Part shown: positions 33,747 to 42,807 of the stretch, in pieces
How the letters are laid out: each line of letters starts with the position of its first letter
Position numbering within the stretch: position 1 is the first letter of the stretch
Assembly (NCBI GenBank): GCA_964346275.1
Contig: CAYFUR010000001.1
Span: 62,001-126,000, forward strand
Reading direction: 5' to 3'
Origin: CAYFUR01 sp964346275
GTDB taxonomy: Bacteria; Sumerlaeota; Sumerlaeia; SLMS01
Length of the DNA stretch: 64,000 nt
Notes under the pieces: generated by a model
Told to the model about the DNA's origin: nothing
The model's input: only the letters and a program-made list of their open reading frames with translations
Database searches by the model: none
Position numbers and translations under genes: made by a program

Positions 33747-36086
33747 TTACTTGCCCTTGTCCGGGTCCTCAGATGCCGGTGGCGCCGCATGCGCCGGGCT
33801 GAAGATTTCGCCCAGAAGAGGTGGCATTTCGGCCTCTTCCTCTTCCCCCTCATCACTATCCGGCTCCGGGAGCGACCGGGCCGCCGGCTGTGCTGGCCGG
33901 ATGGGGGCCGCCGAGCCTGGCGGCTGTGGGGGAGTGGAAGCCGTGACCAGCATTTCCGGCGTCATCCCGGTGCGCACGATTTCTTCACGAAGGGCGGTTT
34001 CCCGCTCGATCAGATATTCCTGGCTGTTGATCTCCGGCTCGTCTGGTCCCCGCTCGACGCGCTCATATTCGCCATCCGGGCGGAGGACTCGGCGTTTCAG
34101 GTTGTCGCTCATGCTCGTGCGCCAGATCTTTTCGATACGGTCCTTCAGGCTCTGCGCCTCAATGGGGAAAATTGTCTCCACGCGGCGATCAAGGTTGCGC
34201 TGCATCCAATCAGCAGACCCGAGATAGACACGGAGATCTTCTCCTTCGCCAAACATAAAGATGCGTGAATGCTCGAGGAACCGGCCCACGATGGAGAAGA
34301 CTCGGATATTATCCGACACGTTCTCTACGCCGGGCCGCAGACAGCATATCCCGCGGACAAGCAGGTCAACCTGGACACCCGCCTGGCTTGCTTCATAGAG
34401 CTTGATAATAATGCCCGGATCGACCAGCGAGTTCATCTTGGCCCGGATCAGTCCCCGGCCTCCCTCGTTCGAAATGTCGATCTCGCGCTGGATCATTTCC
34501 AGGAAGAAGTCGCGCATGCGCGTCGGGGCGATAATCATCTTCCGCCACTGGGGCATGCGCGAATACCCGGTGAGCAGGTTAAAGAGTTCGCTCGCATCGT
34601 CGCACAAATCAGGGTCACAGGTGAGCAAGCCCATGTCGGTGTAGATCCCCGCCGTGATGGGGTTATAGTTTCCGGTCCCCAGGTGGACGTAACGGCGGAT
34701 TCCCCCCGGCTCTTTTCGTACGACCAGACAGACTTTCGCGTGGGTCTTCAGCCCAACGAGCCCATAGACCACGTGAACACCGGCCTTTTCCATCTGCTTG
34801 GCCCAGCCGATATTCCGCTCTTCGTCAAAGCGCGCTTTCAACTCCATGAGCGCGGCGACCTGCTTGCCATTCTCCGCCGCGTTCATCAGGGCCTTTACAA
34901 TCGCGGAATCGCCCGACGTGCGATAGAGCGTCTGCTTAATCGCCAGCACGTTCGGATCATGGGCGGCCTGTTCCACAAAGTCGGAGACCGGCGAAAAGGC
35001 CTCGTAAGGGTGATGGATGAGAACGTCCTGATGGGTCAGGGCGCGGAAGATGTTTTTTTCCGAACGGAAGGGCTCGCGCACGGCGGGCACAAAGCCGGGA
35101 TACTTGAGATCTGGCCGGTCCACGGCGCCTCCGATTGCGGCCACGTCGACCAGATTGATCGGGCCGGGGACCGTGTAGCACTGGAGATCGTCCAGCCCGA
35201 TTGTTTCCCTCAGAAGACTGGTTAATTCCGGGCTGGCTTTTGATTCCACGTCGAGACGAACGGCGCTGCCGCGCTCGCGCTGGCGCAATTCCTCCTCGAT
35301 CGTTTTCAGCAAGTCATCCGCTTCTTCCTCGGCAAACTCAATGTCCGCATCGCGTGTTACGCGGAAGGCGCACACCTCCAGGACCTTCATGCCTGGAAAG
35401 ATCAGGTTGATCTCCTCGGCAATCAGTTCCTCCAACAGGATGAATTCATAGGATCCTTCCTCGCTGGGCAGGCGCACAAAGCGCTCGAGCACGTTTGGAA
35501 CCTGCATCACGGCAAACAGGGGGGGGGACTCGTTGTCCTGGCCCGGAGGCGGAGCGAGGCGCACGGCCAGATTCAGGGACAGATTACGCAAATGCGGGAA
35601 AGGGTGTCCCGAGTCCACTGCGAGAGGCGTAAGGACGGGGAACACTTCGCGGTCAAAGAAATCGCGCAGGAAAACCTTCTGATTATCCGTCAACTCGTGA
35701 AAGCGGCGTATATAGATGCGCTCTTGATTCAGGTCCGGTATCAACCCGTCAAGAAGCGCCTTGTAAATACGTTGCACTTGCACCTGGGCGCGCTTATGAA
35801 CGAGTTCAAACTGTTCGCTCGGCGTCGCCCCCGCGGTGTTTCGGGTGCGGACATTGAGTTGGACCTGCTCCTGGATCCCAGAGACGCGCACCATGAAAAA
35901 CTCGTCGAGGTTCGACGATACGATTCCGATGAACTTCAATCGTTCGAGGAGAGGATTCCGATGATCCAGGGCTTCCTCAATCACACGGCCATTGAACTGA
36001 AGCCATGACAGCTCCCGATCGATGTAATAAGCCGGGTCCTTCAGGTCGGGAATCTCCTCGTTCCTGTCGTTTTCTTGCTGAATCAT
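33747..36086 (-). CDS. ppk: Polyphosphate kinase 1 with acidic C-terminal extension
   Basis: This enzyme makes polyphosphate from ATP reversibly. It has 779 residues. Family landmarks are YIDRELSWLQFNGRVIEEA, SSNLDEFFMVRV, VLTPLAVDSGHPFPH, the phospho-acceptor histidine in GLKTHAKVCL (H449), YVHLGTGNYNP and the second PLD-like half ending LGSADWMQRNLDRRVE. Residues from about 700 form an extra Pro/Glu-rich tail (PEPDSDEGEEEEAEMPP) not needed for catalysis. The frame is open up to 36431, but the ATG at 36086 matches the known N-terminus and leaves a 104-base divergent spacer to the next gene. There is no ppx or pho regulator nearby. Confidence 0.97.
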   Translation of the reverse strand: MIQQENDRNEEIPDLKDPAYYIDRELSWLQFNGRVIEEALDHRNPLLERLKFIGIVSSNLDEFFMVRVSGIQEQVQLNVRTRNTAGATPSEQFELVHKRAQVQVQRIYKALLDGLIPDLNQERIYIRRFHELTDNQKVFLRDFFDREVFPVLTPLAVDSGHPFPHLRNLSLNLAVRLAPPPGQDNESPPLFAVMQVPNVLERFVRLPSEEGSYEFILLEELIAEEINLIFPGMKVLEVCAFRVTRDADIEFAEEEADDLLKTIEEELRQRERGSAVRLDVESKASPELTSLLRETIGLDDLQCYTVPGPINLVDVAAIGGAVDRPDLKYPGFVPAVREPFRSEKNIFRALTHQDVLIHHPYEAFSPVSDFVEQAAHDPNVLAIKQTLYRTSGDSAIVKALMNAAENGKQVAALMELKARFDEERNIGWAKQMEKAGVHVVYGLVGLKTHAKVCLVVRKEPGGIRRYVHLGTGNYNPITAGIYTDMGLLTCDPDLCDDASELFNLLTGYSRMPQWRKMIIAPTRMRDFFLEMIQREIDISNEGGRGLIRAKMNSLVDPGIIIKLYEASQAGVQVDLLVRGICCLRPGVENVSDNIRVFSIVGRFLEHSRIFMFGEGEDLRVYLGSADWMQRNLDRRVETIFPIEAQSLKDRIEKIWRTSMSDNLKRRVLRPDGEYERVERGPDEPEINSQEYLIERETALREEIVRTGMTPEMLVTASTPPQPPGSAAPIRPAQPAARSLPEPDSDEGEEEEAEMPPLLGEIFSPAHAAPPASEDPDKGK

Positions 36087-36190
36087 GGTCTGTGCACTTC
36101 TTTTTTGACGTATCGGGGTCGAGGAAAATAGGTTCACTAACGTGAGTCGGCAACTTAAAGGCCGAATGACCCTCCTGGCAAGGATATCTG

Positions 36191-37009
36191 ATGCCCAAAG
36201 CGCCAGCAAACCGTTGGATCCGCAATCGCCGTCACTGGGACGAAACTCTGGATGCGCAAAACTTATCCACTGAGGGCAAATCGACGCATTTGGAGCGGCT
36301 TCTCGCCCTGTATGAAACCGAGGATGTCGTCCGCGCCATGCGTCACCTGGAGCCTCTCCGCGGCCGTCTTGTTCTGGACCTCGGGGGCGGCCTGGGTTTG
36401 CTGGCAATTCTTCTCGCACGCCAGGGAGCAAGCGTTATTATCGCTGATATCAGCATTCCCCGGCTCCAGGAGGGCCGCAAACTCGCCCGCCAGGCAGGTG
36501 TCCAGGACTCCGTCCATTTCATATGTTGTTCCGCCGAGGAACTGCCGTTTCGCAACCGCTCCCTGGATCGCGAGATGACCAAGAGCGTTTTAATTCATAC
36601 GCAACTGGAGAGTACGGCCGAGGAACTGGCCCGCTGCCTGTCCCCGCGAGGAAAAGCCGCCTTCGTGGAACCTCTGTCGGAAAACCCCTTCGTCAACCTC
36701 TACCGGCGGCTGGCCGCTCCCCGCATCTGGCGGGACATCACCGATTATTTCACCAGCGAAAGCATCCGCACGCTGTCGCGACCCCACAAGCGCCGGGGCC
36801 ATGCGGTGCATGTTCAGCGTCTCTATCTCACCGCTTTCCTCGCCGGCATTTTCAATTATGCCGTCTCGCTCCCCGTGCTTTACCGCCTTGTCGAGAAAGC
36901 CCTTCTCCAAGTAGATAAAGGCATTTTCGCGCTTCTCCCTTTCTCCAAGCGGTATGTCTGGTTTGCCATCATCGAGATCCATCCGGCCGAGGATGAGAGA
37001 GGCCGATGA
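36191..37009 (+). CDS. Class I SAM-dependent methyltransferase
   Basis: The product has 272 residues. The SAM-binding motif I is LVLDLGGGLGLLAILLA, followed by ASVIIADIS with the ribose-binding Asp and a motif near FICCSAEELPFRNRSLD. It resembles UbiE/Coq5-like small-molecule methyltransferases; the C-terminal part (LTAFLAGIFNYAVSLPVLY) is unusually hydrophobic and could touch a membrane. The ATG follows AAGGA, and the 3' end overlaps queG as ATGA. Translational coupling with queG suggests joint expression, but a role in tRNA modification is not shown. The substrate is unknown. Confidence 0.88.
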   Translation: MPKAPANRWIRNRRHWDETLDAQNLSTEGKSTHLERLLALYETEDVVRAMRHLEPLRGRLVLDLGGGLGLLAILLARQGASVIIADISIPRLQEGRKLARQAGVQDSVHFICCSAEELPFRNRSLDREMTKSVLIHTQLESTAEELARCLSPRGKAAFVEPLSENPFVNLYRRLAAPRIWRDITDYFTSESIRTLSRPHKRRGHAVHVQRLYLTAFLAGIFNYAVSLPVLYRLVEKALLQVDKGIFALLPFSKRYVWFAIIEIHPAEDERGR

Positions 37010-38115
37010 CGGATCATCGCCCAGCCTTGGAAGATCAAGTCCGCGACCGGGCGCTCGAGCTTGGGTTTGACTGGTTTGCGGCCGTTTCTGCCGGGCCGCT
37101 TCAGAAAGAGCTTGAAGATCTCAGGGCCTGGCTTGCCGAGCAGCGCCACGGAGATATGGAATGGCTCGCTCGCAACCCCGAACGCCGTGCCGATCCGCGC
37201 CAGGTCGTGGAAGGCTGTCGCACCGTTGTCATTGTCGGGCTGAATTATCAACGCGAGCCCATTCCAGGAAACGCCTTGGAACCACCCGAGGTGGGAAAAG
37301 GGCGCATCACGAAATATGCCCTGACGCGCGATTACCACCGCGTCATGGAAAAACCGCTGCGCAAGCTCTGCCGGTTTATCGATACCGAGGCCGCGCCCGG
37401 ATCCCGCAGCCGTGCCTTTGTGGATTACGGCCCTGTCATGGAACGTATCTGGGCGGAAAGGGCCGAACTTGGGTTCCTCGGCAAACACACGCTGCTTATC
37501 CACCCCCAGCTAGGGAGTTTTCATTTCCTCGGATCCTTGCTTACGACGGCGGATCTGGCTCCTCTCGCGGAGCCAGGCCGGCAAGAGCCCTTCGGCTGTG
37601 GCGATTGCCGGCGCTGCCTGGATGCCTGCCCCACGAATGCCATCACGGAGCCCTGGAAATTCGATGCGCGCCGATGTCTTTCCTATCTCACCATCGAGAA
37701 GGATGGGCCTATCGAACGCGATTACTGGCCCCAATTCGAGGGTTACCTCTTCGGCTGCGATATCTGCCAGGATGTATGCCCCTACAACAGATCGAGGGCG
37801 AAGCCAAAGCCCGCGGAGGAATCCATTCTGGGTCGGGAAATCGTTCCCTCCGAGATGAATCTTGTCGATCTGCTGCAGCGGCCTTGCGAAATCCTCGAAC
37901 AACTGGAAGGCACGTCGAGTCCTCTCAAAAGAGCCGGCGCCGAATCCCTCCAACGCAATGCGGCGATCGTCGCCGCAACGCGCGGAGATCAAAAATCGCT
38001 CGAGGCACTCGAGGAACTGGCCCATTCTTCCTCGATTCCGGATTGGCTGAGGGAAACTTTTCGCGAAGCGGCTGCAGAGCTCCGCCAAAAGCTTGGCGGA
38101 CCTCCAACTCGCTAA
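37006..38115 (+). CDS. queG: Epoxyqueuosine reductase QueG
   Basis: The product has 369 residues. It reduces epoxyqueuosine to queuosine in the wobble position of tRNAs with GUN anticodons, using cobalamin and two [4Fe-4S] clusters. Seen here are the N-terminal cobalamin-binding domain (ELGFDWFAAVSAGP, GLNYQREP), the HTLLIHPQLGSFHFLG segment, the first ferredoxin motif CGDCRRCLDACPTNAI and the second, CDICQDVCPYNR. A HEAT-like helical end (ESLQRNAAIVAATRGD) is typical of the family. The start overlaps the methyltransferase stop as ATGA. No other queuosine gene is in the window. Confidence 0.97.
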   Translation: MTDHRPALEDQVRDRALELGFDWFAAVSAGPLQKELEDLRAWLAEQRHGDMEWLARNPERRADPRQVVEGCRTVVIVGLNYQREPIPGNALEPPEVGKGRITKYALTRDYHRVMEKPLRKLCRFIDTEAAPGSRSRAFVDYGPVMERIWAERAELGFLGKHTLLIHPQLGSFHFLGSLLTTADLAPLAEPGRQEPFGCGDCRRCLDACPTNAITEPWKFDARRCLSYLTIEKDGPIERDYWPQFEGYLFGCDICQDVCPYNRSRAKPKPAEESILGREIVPSEMNLVDLLQRPCEILEQLEGTSSPLKRAGAESLQRNAAIVAATRGDQKSLEALEELAHSSSIPDWLRETFREAAAELRQKLGGPPTR

Positions 38116-38254
38116 ATCTCAGATTCCTTGCTAAAAAAGAATCGACTCCACAGAAGGCGTGTGCTGACCATTAACGTGTCAGACAGCCCGCTCAATTTCG
38201 CCGGTGTGCCCCCTAAACAATGAGCGCCCCTGGCGACGGAGGATAGACGCAACG

Positions 38255-39427
38255 ATGAAATGGCGAATTATGACCGTGGACGACGAGGAAGACGTCCGGC
38301 TCATCATCAAGACGACACTCGAGCCCAAATATGAGATTGTCGAGGCCCAGGATGGACTCGACGCGTTGGAGAAGTTGGAGAGGTACGACCCCGACTTCAT
38401 CATCATGGACGTCATGATGCCGCTCATGAATGGGTTCGAGGCCTGTGCGTCGATTCGCAAGAATCCCCGCTTCCGCGAAATCCCGGTGCTCTTCCTCTCC
38501 GCTCTCGGCTCGAAAGAGGATATGAAAAAAGGCTATTCAGCCGGAGCCAATCTTTATCTGACCAAGCCCTTTGACCCGCCCCGCCTTCTGAAAAACATCG
38601 ACATTTTCTTCGAACGGACACCACCCGAGCCTCGCCGCAAGCGCTATACACTGGAACAGATCCGGGAAGCGGAAAAGGGAGAAGCTGAACCTCTTTCTCC
38701 GGGGTCTGGCGAATACCAGGTTTCGGGGGCTGAAACGGAAGAAAAAAAGAAGCCTGCTTCCAGTCCGCCACAAGAAAAACCAGCGGCTGCTCCGGAAGCC
38801 AAAAAGAAGGCCTCGGCTCCTGGCAAAGCCCGCATTATGGTTGTGGACGATGATGAAGAGGTCTGCGAACTGATCAGAATGACGCTTATGGATGTCTGCG
38901 AGGTGGTCTTCGCTTCGGACGGCATGCAGGCCATCGAGCGACTGGTCCAATACCAGCCTGATATGCTGATCATCGATATCATGCTGCCAAAGATGAACGG
39001 CTATCAACTCTTGCAGTCGCTCCGCGGCAACCGGGCTTTCAAGCGCATGCCGATTATGATGTGCTCTGCCAAAGGCGCGGACCGCGATATCAACATGGCC
39101 AAGCGCATCGGCGCGGATGACTACCTCGTCAAGCCGTTCAGTGGCACTCAGCTTCTTTCAAAAGTCGAAGCCCTGCAAAAGCTTCCCGGTTTCAAGGTGC
39201 GGCCGAAATCCTTCTCCATCAATCAGATCGTCGAAATCGAAAAGCCCGAGGAAGAAAAAGACGTTTTTGCAGACGAAGAGTCGCGCCGCACGCGGCAAAC
39301 GGAACGGACATCCAAGGCCCTTGGAAAATTTCTCGCCAAGGAGGGAGAAAAAGAAGCCTTCGATCAGCCGAAAGAAGAAGAGCAAAAAAAGAAACGGCGT
39401 CTTTTTGGCTTTGGCGGGCGCGAGTGA
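38255..39427 (+). CDS. Double-receiver response regulator without output domain
   Basis: The product has 390 residues with two CheY-like receiver domains. The first (1-125) has the acidic pair DDEED, phospho-acceptor D52 in MDVMMP, and K in LTKPFD. The second (about 205-325) has VVDDDEEV, acceptor Asp in IDIMLP, and LVKPFSG. A Lys/Glu/Pro/Ala-rich linker lies between, and a highly charged tail ends KKKRRLFGFGGRE. No DNA-binding, enzymatic or kinase part is present, so it signals by protein contact. The ATG at 38255 follows GGAGGA; an upstream GTG at 38204 would add an unrelated leader. No histidine kinase gene lies nearby. comF follows 3 bases later. Confidence 0.93.
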   Translation: MKWRIMTVDDEEDVRLIIKTTLEPKYEIVEAQDGLDALEKLERYDPDFIIMDVMMPLMNGFEACASIRKNPRFREIPVLFLSALGSKEDMKKGYSAGANLYLTKPFDPPRLLKNIDIFFERTPPEPRRKRYTLEQIREAEKGEAEPLSPGSGEYQVSGAETEEKKKPASSPPQEKPAAAPEAKKKASAPGKARIMVVDDDEEVCELIRMTLMDVCEVVFASDGMQAIERLVQYQPDMLIIDIMLPKMNGYQLLQSLRGNRAFKRMPIMMCSAKGADRDINMAKRIGADDYLVKPFSGTQLLSKVEALQKLPGFKVRPKSFSINQIVEIEKPEEEKDVFADEESRRTRQTERTSKALGKFLAKEGEKEAFDQPKEEEQKKKRRLFGFGGRE

Positions 39428-39430
39428 ATC

Positions 39431-40222
39431 ATGGGGCTGCTGGCAGACACGGCCGCCTATCTGTTTCCCCCCGTCTGTCTGAGTTGTTCGGCCGCTCTTG
39501 GCCCCCGGTCGATCAGCACATCGGACCCCCATTCCGGGCTCTGTCCGGAATGTTCTGCTTTGCTCCGGCCCTTGGACCAGGCGCAGGCCTGTTCCCGCTG
39601 CGGCATGTCGCCCAGCCGCCCGAGCGAAAAGAAAGAAGCCCGTGGACGTTGCCGTGATTGCGACGAATTGCCCGCCTCTTTCCTCTCTGCCCGCTCGGCT
39701 TTTCCTTATCAATCTCCCGCCGGCCTTCTCATTCGGAATCTGAAATACCACCGCGCCCCCTACCTGGCCGAGTGGCTTGTGGAACTCGCCTGGCCGTCGA
39801 CAAAGGCCTGGCTCGATCAATTACCCGAAACCGTGGTGGTTGCTCCCGTGCCGATGATGCTCTGGCGCGAGGTGGGGCGTGGCTATAATCAAGCGGGGGA
39901 ACTCGCCCGGGCGCTCGCAAAGAAAGGCGGATGGGGGATGCTGCCGGAAGGAACCTTTCTGCGCGTGAAAAACACCAGGCCCCAGGCACGCTATACAACC
40001 AAAGCAGACCGCCGCGACAACCTCGCGGGCGCATTCGCCGTCAAGCAAGCGGAGAATATTGAGGGAAAGAGCTTCCTCTTGGTCGATGATGTCATGACCA
40101 CCGGGGCGACCCTGGCCTCGGCGGCGGAAGAGTTGCGCCGCCGAGGGGCCGAGAGCGTTTTCCTCTACACGATCGCCCGCGCGCGGCTTGGCGAGGATGA
40201 CGACAGCGATTTGGCGCGCTGA
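39431..40222 (+). CDS. comF: ComF-family phosphoribosyltransferase-like protein
   Basis: The product has 263 residues. The N-terminus has paired Cys-x2-Cys groups (CLSCSAALG, CPECSALL, CSRCGM, CRDCDE) that form zinc ribbons in ComF. The C-terminal PRPP-binding motif LVDDVMTTGATLASAAEELR is intact, and KTRPQARYTTKADRRDNLAG is the family signature preceding it. ComF helps bring incoming single-stranded DNA to the cytosol in competent bacteria; family members in non-competent organisms have unclear roles. It follows the double-receiver gene closely. Its stop lies in the palindrome TGATGCATCA shared with the converging gene's stop. Confidence 0.95.
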   Translation: MGLLADTAAYLFPPVCLSCSAALGPRSISTSDPHSGLCPECSALLRPLDQAQACSRCGMSPSRPSEKKEARGRCRDCDELPASFLSARSAFPYQSPAGLLIRNLKYHRAPYLAEWLVELAWPSTKAWLDQLPETVVVAPVPMMLWREVGRGYNQAGELARALAKKGGWGMLPEGTFLRVKNTRPQARYTTKADRRDNLAGAFAVKQAENIEGKSFLLVDDVMTTGATLASAAEELRRRGAESVFLYTIARARLGEDDDSDLAR

Positions 40223-40226
40223 TGCA

Positions 40227-41399
40227 TCATTCCTCCTCTTCGGAGAATGGTGCGCCGGTTTGCTCCATGTCATTTTCTGGCGGGGGTGCGGGCCGGGCAG
40301 GAGAGCGCTTTACATAGCCTGGAGCCGTATCGTCGTCTTCCAGTCCGCGCACCGTATAGGTGGATATACGAATCTCGCCGGGATGGATCGCCAGGGCGCT
40401 GAAAAGTGCAATGATCGCAACCTCAAGCTGGCGATCATCTGGCTGGCGCGTGGTCAGGCGCTGGAAAAGCATTCCCGGCCACAGAACCCATCGACACCAT
40501 TTTGTGTCAATGCGCCGCGCGCAATACTTGACGGTTTCAAAGCCCGCCCCGACCACAAAGGGAAGAACAAGCAGGTGGGCGAAAACCTGCGCTGCCTTCT
40601 GGCCCAGGATGGGCCATCCAGGATAGCCGCTCACGTAAAGACGGAGCAAGGTATCCACGATGGCGAAAATGGGGATTGCAAGCAGGGCGAGGACCGCAAG
40701 AAGCGTAGTTCCGCAGCGCGGATGCAGCGTGTCGTGAAGCCGTGCCCGGCCAACGGTGACGTCACGGCCGGCCTCCAGGGCACTGACGGCCTTGTGCTCC
40801 GCGCCATGGTATTGGAGCACGCGGCGGATTTCTTCGCTGAAGGACAGAGACGCCACATAACCCACCAGAACCAGCAGCCGGAAAAAACCGGCGGCCAGAT
40901 TGAACAGGAAGGGATAGTCTGCGCTCGTATAGACGCCTTGCCCGATTTCCAGCCAATCAGACAGGGGAGGCAAATGGAAGAGCAGCGCCGCGGCGGCTTC
41001 CGGGACAGCGACAAAGACCACCGCCATCATGGCCAGCGAAGTGGTCAGCAGAAAAGCCAGGCGCCCGGGACTGCTTTCCTCCTCGGTTTCAGGCTCATCG
41101 TTGTCCAGCAAGGAGGAAGAATAACGGAGCGCCCGCGTGCCGAGCATCATCATCTCCGCAAGGGCCGCTGTCCCCCGGATGAACGGAACCCCGAAGGCCC
41201 GGCGTTTCTGAATAAGCGACGCATAGGGGAATTGGCGGACCGTCACGGCCCCGTCCTCTCGCCTGACGGCGATAGCGAATCCCGTGCGCGAGCGCATCAG
41301 CACGCCCTCGAAAACAGCAAGACCGCCCACCTCGTGCCGGGGCGTCCGGCTCGCATTGGGAATCAAGCCATCAAAGTGGATGGGTGAATCGTCGTGCAT
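40227..41399 (-). CDS. DUF1385 (YqhQ-like) membrane protein
   Basis: The product has 390 residues. Recognised by VGGLAVFEGVLMRS, FIRGTAALAEMMMLG and the central YHGAEHKAVSALEAG followed by LHPRCGTTLL, the hallmark histidine/cysteine segments of DUF1385. Four or five membrane spans lie between residues 120 and 330, with a hydrophilic tail rich in Pro and Glu at the end. The molecular role of the family is not established; in Firmicutes it sits near prfA and rpmE. The ATG is at 41399 and the gene is 20 bases upstream of fmt's end on the same strand, so both may share a transcript. Confidence 0.92.
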   Translation of the reverse strand: MHDDSPIHFDGLIPNASRTPRHEVGGLAVFEGVLMRSRTGFAIAVRREDGAVTVRQFPYASLIQKRRAFGVPFIRGTAALAEMMMLGTRALRYSSSLLDNDEPETEEESSPGRLAFLLTTSLAMMAVVFVAVPEAAAALLFHLPPLSDWLEIGQGVYTSADYPFLFNLAAGFFRLLVLVGYVASLSFSEEIRRVLQYHGAEHKAVSALEAGRDVTVGRARLHDTLHPRCGTTLLAVLALLAIPIFAIVDTLLRLYVSGYPGWPILGQKAAQVFAHLLVLPFVVGAGFETVKYCARRIDTKWCRWVLWPGMLFQRLTTRQPDDRQLEVAIIALFSALAIHPGEIRISTYTVRGLEDDDTAPGYVKRSPARPAPPPENDMEQTGAPFSEEEE

Positions 41400-41419
41400 G
41401 TTTTCTGGATAACCGATGG

Positions 41420-42388
41420 TCAGCGGCCCAGCAAGTCGCCAATACCGATGCCGCCCCCGTTGTAGAAATCGAATGCGCCCATCTCGGGCTTTCCCTCGGG
41501 CTGAACACGGGTGACAAGAACCAGGCCCTCTTCACCGCCGCACTTCACCACGAAACCGCGACTCTTTAAGATTTCGACGAGGGAACCCGTCGGCAGCCGT
41601 TCATCGAATGCTGTAGCCGGAACCCATGCTTTATCGCAGGCTTCCGCCGCGGTGATTTTCAACTCCTTGCCGTTCAACGAGGTGAAAGCCTTTGGCCACG
41701 GGAGAAACCCGCGCACCCGGCAAATAATCTTCTCGGCACTCTCCCCCCAATCGATCCGGGCCATGTCGCGCTCGATCAAGGGAGCCATGGACGCCTGGGA
41801 GTCATCCTGCGGTTCCTTTGCGAGATCGCCGTTTTTTTCCAGGTCATCGAGCACCTGGGCCATCAATTCCGCGCCCACCATGGACAGCATGTTGGATACG
41901 GAGATTGCATCATCATCCTCGAGAATGTCGATCTCCTGCTGAGCGATGATCGGCCCCCTGTCCATTCCCTCGTCCATTTGCATAATCGTGATGCCGGTTT
42001 TCTGCTCGCAGTTTGCCAGGGCCCATTGGATCGGTGCCGCGCCGCGATATTGAGGGAGAAGAGACGCATGGATATTCAGACACCCATGGCGCGGTGTTTC
42101 GAGGACAGCGCTTGGCAGGATCTTTCCGTATGCCACGACGACTGCTGCATCGGCATCCAGAGCGGCAATTTCCTGGTGGAAATCTTCCTTTTTCACGGAT
42201 CTCGGCTGTAGCACATGCAGATCATGCTCCAGTGCCAATTCCTTGACCGGTGGCGGGGCGAGTTTTCGTCCACGCCCCTTCGGTTTATCAGGCTGGGTGA
42301 TGACCCCCGCAATTTTGTGCGGCGACTCGATCAGGCGTTGGAGCGTGGGAACGGCGAAATGGGGGGTGCCGAAGAAAAGAATTTTCAA
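41420..42388 (-). CDS. fmt: Methionyl-tRNA formyltransferase
   Basis: The product has 322 residues, the normal length. It formylates initiator Met-tRNA from 10-formyltetrahydrofolate. Visible are MKILFFGTPHFAVPTLQRL, the loop KPKGRGRKLAPPPVKELA that clasps tRNA, the catalytic segment NIHASLLPQYRGAAPIQWAL, and MDEGMDRGPIIAQQEI with the family Asp. The C-terminal OB-like domain follows from about residue 205. No def gene adjoins it, unlike the common def-fmt pair. It reads from right to left, 36 bases after the Pmp3-type gene. Confidence 0.97.
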   Translation of the reverse strand: MKILFFGTPHFAVPTLQRLIESPHKIAGVITQPDKPKGRGRKLAPPPVKELALEHDLHVLQPRSVKKEDFHQEIAALDADAAVVVAYGKILPSAVLETPRHGCLNIHASLLPQYRGAAPIQWALANCEQKTGITIMQMDEGMDRGPIIAQQEIDILEDDDAISVSNMLSMVGAELMAQVLDDLEKNGDLAKEPQDDSQASMAPLIERDMARIDWGESAEKIICRVRGFLPWPKAFTSLNGKELKITAAEACDKAWVPATAFDERLPTGSLVEILKSRGFVVKCGGEEGLVLVTRVQPEGKPEMGAFDFYNGGGIGIGDLLGR

Positions 42389-42424
42389 AACAGGCCTCGT
42401 TTGATTGGGAGAAAGTGAAATCCG

Positions 42425-42610
42425 CTATGACTTGATAACTTCGTAGTCGCGTGTGAAAATCAAATACCACGCATGGACAATTCCTCCGATGCCGCAACCG
42501 AGGATCCAGAGGACGATGTTGAGCCAGAAATGAAAACTGATGCCCTCCAGAAGACCCACAGCCACGGGAGGAAGAACAAATGCCACAATCAACCACATGA
42601 TTTTGTTCAT
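42425..42610 (-). CDS. Pmp3/YqaE-family small membrane protein
   Basis: This peptide has 61 residues and two membrane spans: LIVAFVLPPVAVGLLEG and FWLNIVLWILGCGIGGIVHA, followed by WYLIFTRDYEVIKS. The Pro-Pro pair, the W-x-N-I-x-L segment and G-x-x-H-A-x-Y/W end are the signature of the Pmp3 (UPF0057) proteins, which affect membrane potential and salt tolerance. A GGAG site precedes the ATG (GAAAGGAGTTTCCTG on the minus strand). It faces away from the histidine operon across a 197-base spacer. Confidence 0.9.
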   Translation of the reverse strand: MNKIMWLIVAFVLPPVAVGLLEGISFHFWLNIVLWILGCGIGGIVHAWYLIFTRDYEVIKS

Positions 42611-42684
42611 CAGGAAACTCCTTTCACAGGATTTACCCGCCCCCCTCGATTATTCGATTTGCCGAGGAGAGCCAACCGGAAAAG

Positions 42685-42700
42685 AGAGTGTGTCATTTCC
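42685..42700 (+). repeat. 16-bp direct repeat AGAGTGTGTCATTTCC, copy 1 (hisG upstream)
   Basis: This sequence is identical to 55309-55324 upstream of lysC. Both copies lie in spacers in front of amino-acid biosynthesis genes, each followed by a TTGACA hexamer (39 bases later here). A 7-bp stem CCGGGGG/CCCCCGG (42700-42706 with 42730-42736) starts at its last base. It may be a shared regulatory site; chance is not excluded. Confidence 0.4.
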
Positions 42701-42739
42701 CGGGGGCGTTCTCTTCGCTTGATTCCAATCCCCCGGTGC

Positions 42740-42769
42740 TTGACAACGTCCCGCGGCGCCAGACACTAT
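42740..42769 (+). promoter_or_regulatory. Candidate promoter of the histidine operon
   Basis: A perfect -35 TTGACA at 42740-42745 precedes a weak -10, CACTAT at 42764-42769 with 18-base spacing. The hisG TTG start is at 42808. I see no His-rich leader peptide or T-box in the spacer. Confidence 0.4.
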
Positions 42770-42807
42770 TCGCGCCTTTTCAAACTAGAAGTCTTCGAGG
42801 GAAAATC

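Noticed and set aside
34269..34420. Idea that the frame extending ppk to 36431 encodes an extra N-terminal domain
   Set aside because: The extra 115 residues are low in recognisable structure and would overlap the divergent methyltransferase gene. The ATG at 36086 matches the known Ppk1 N-terminus.
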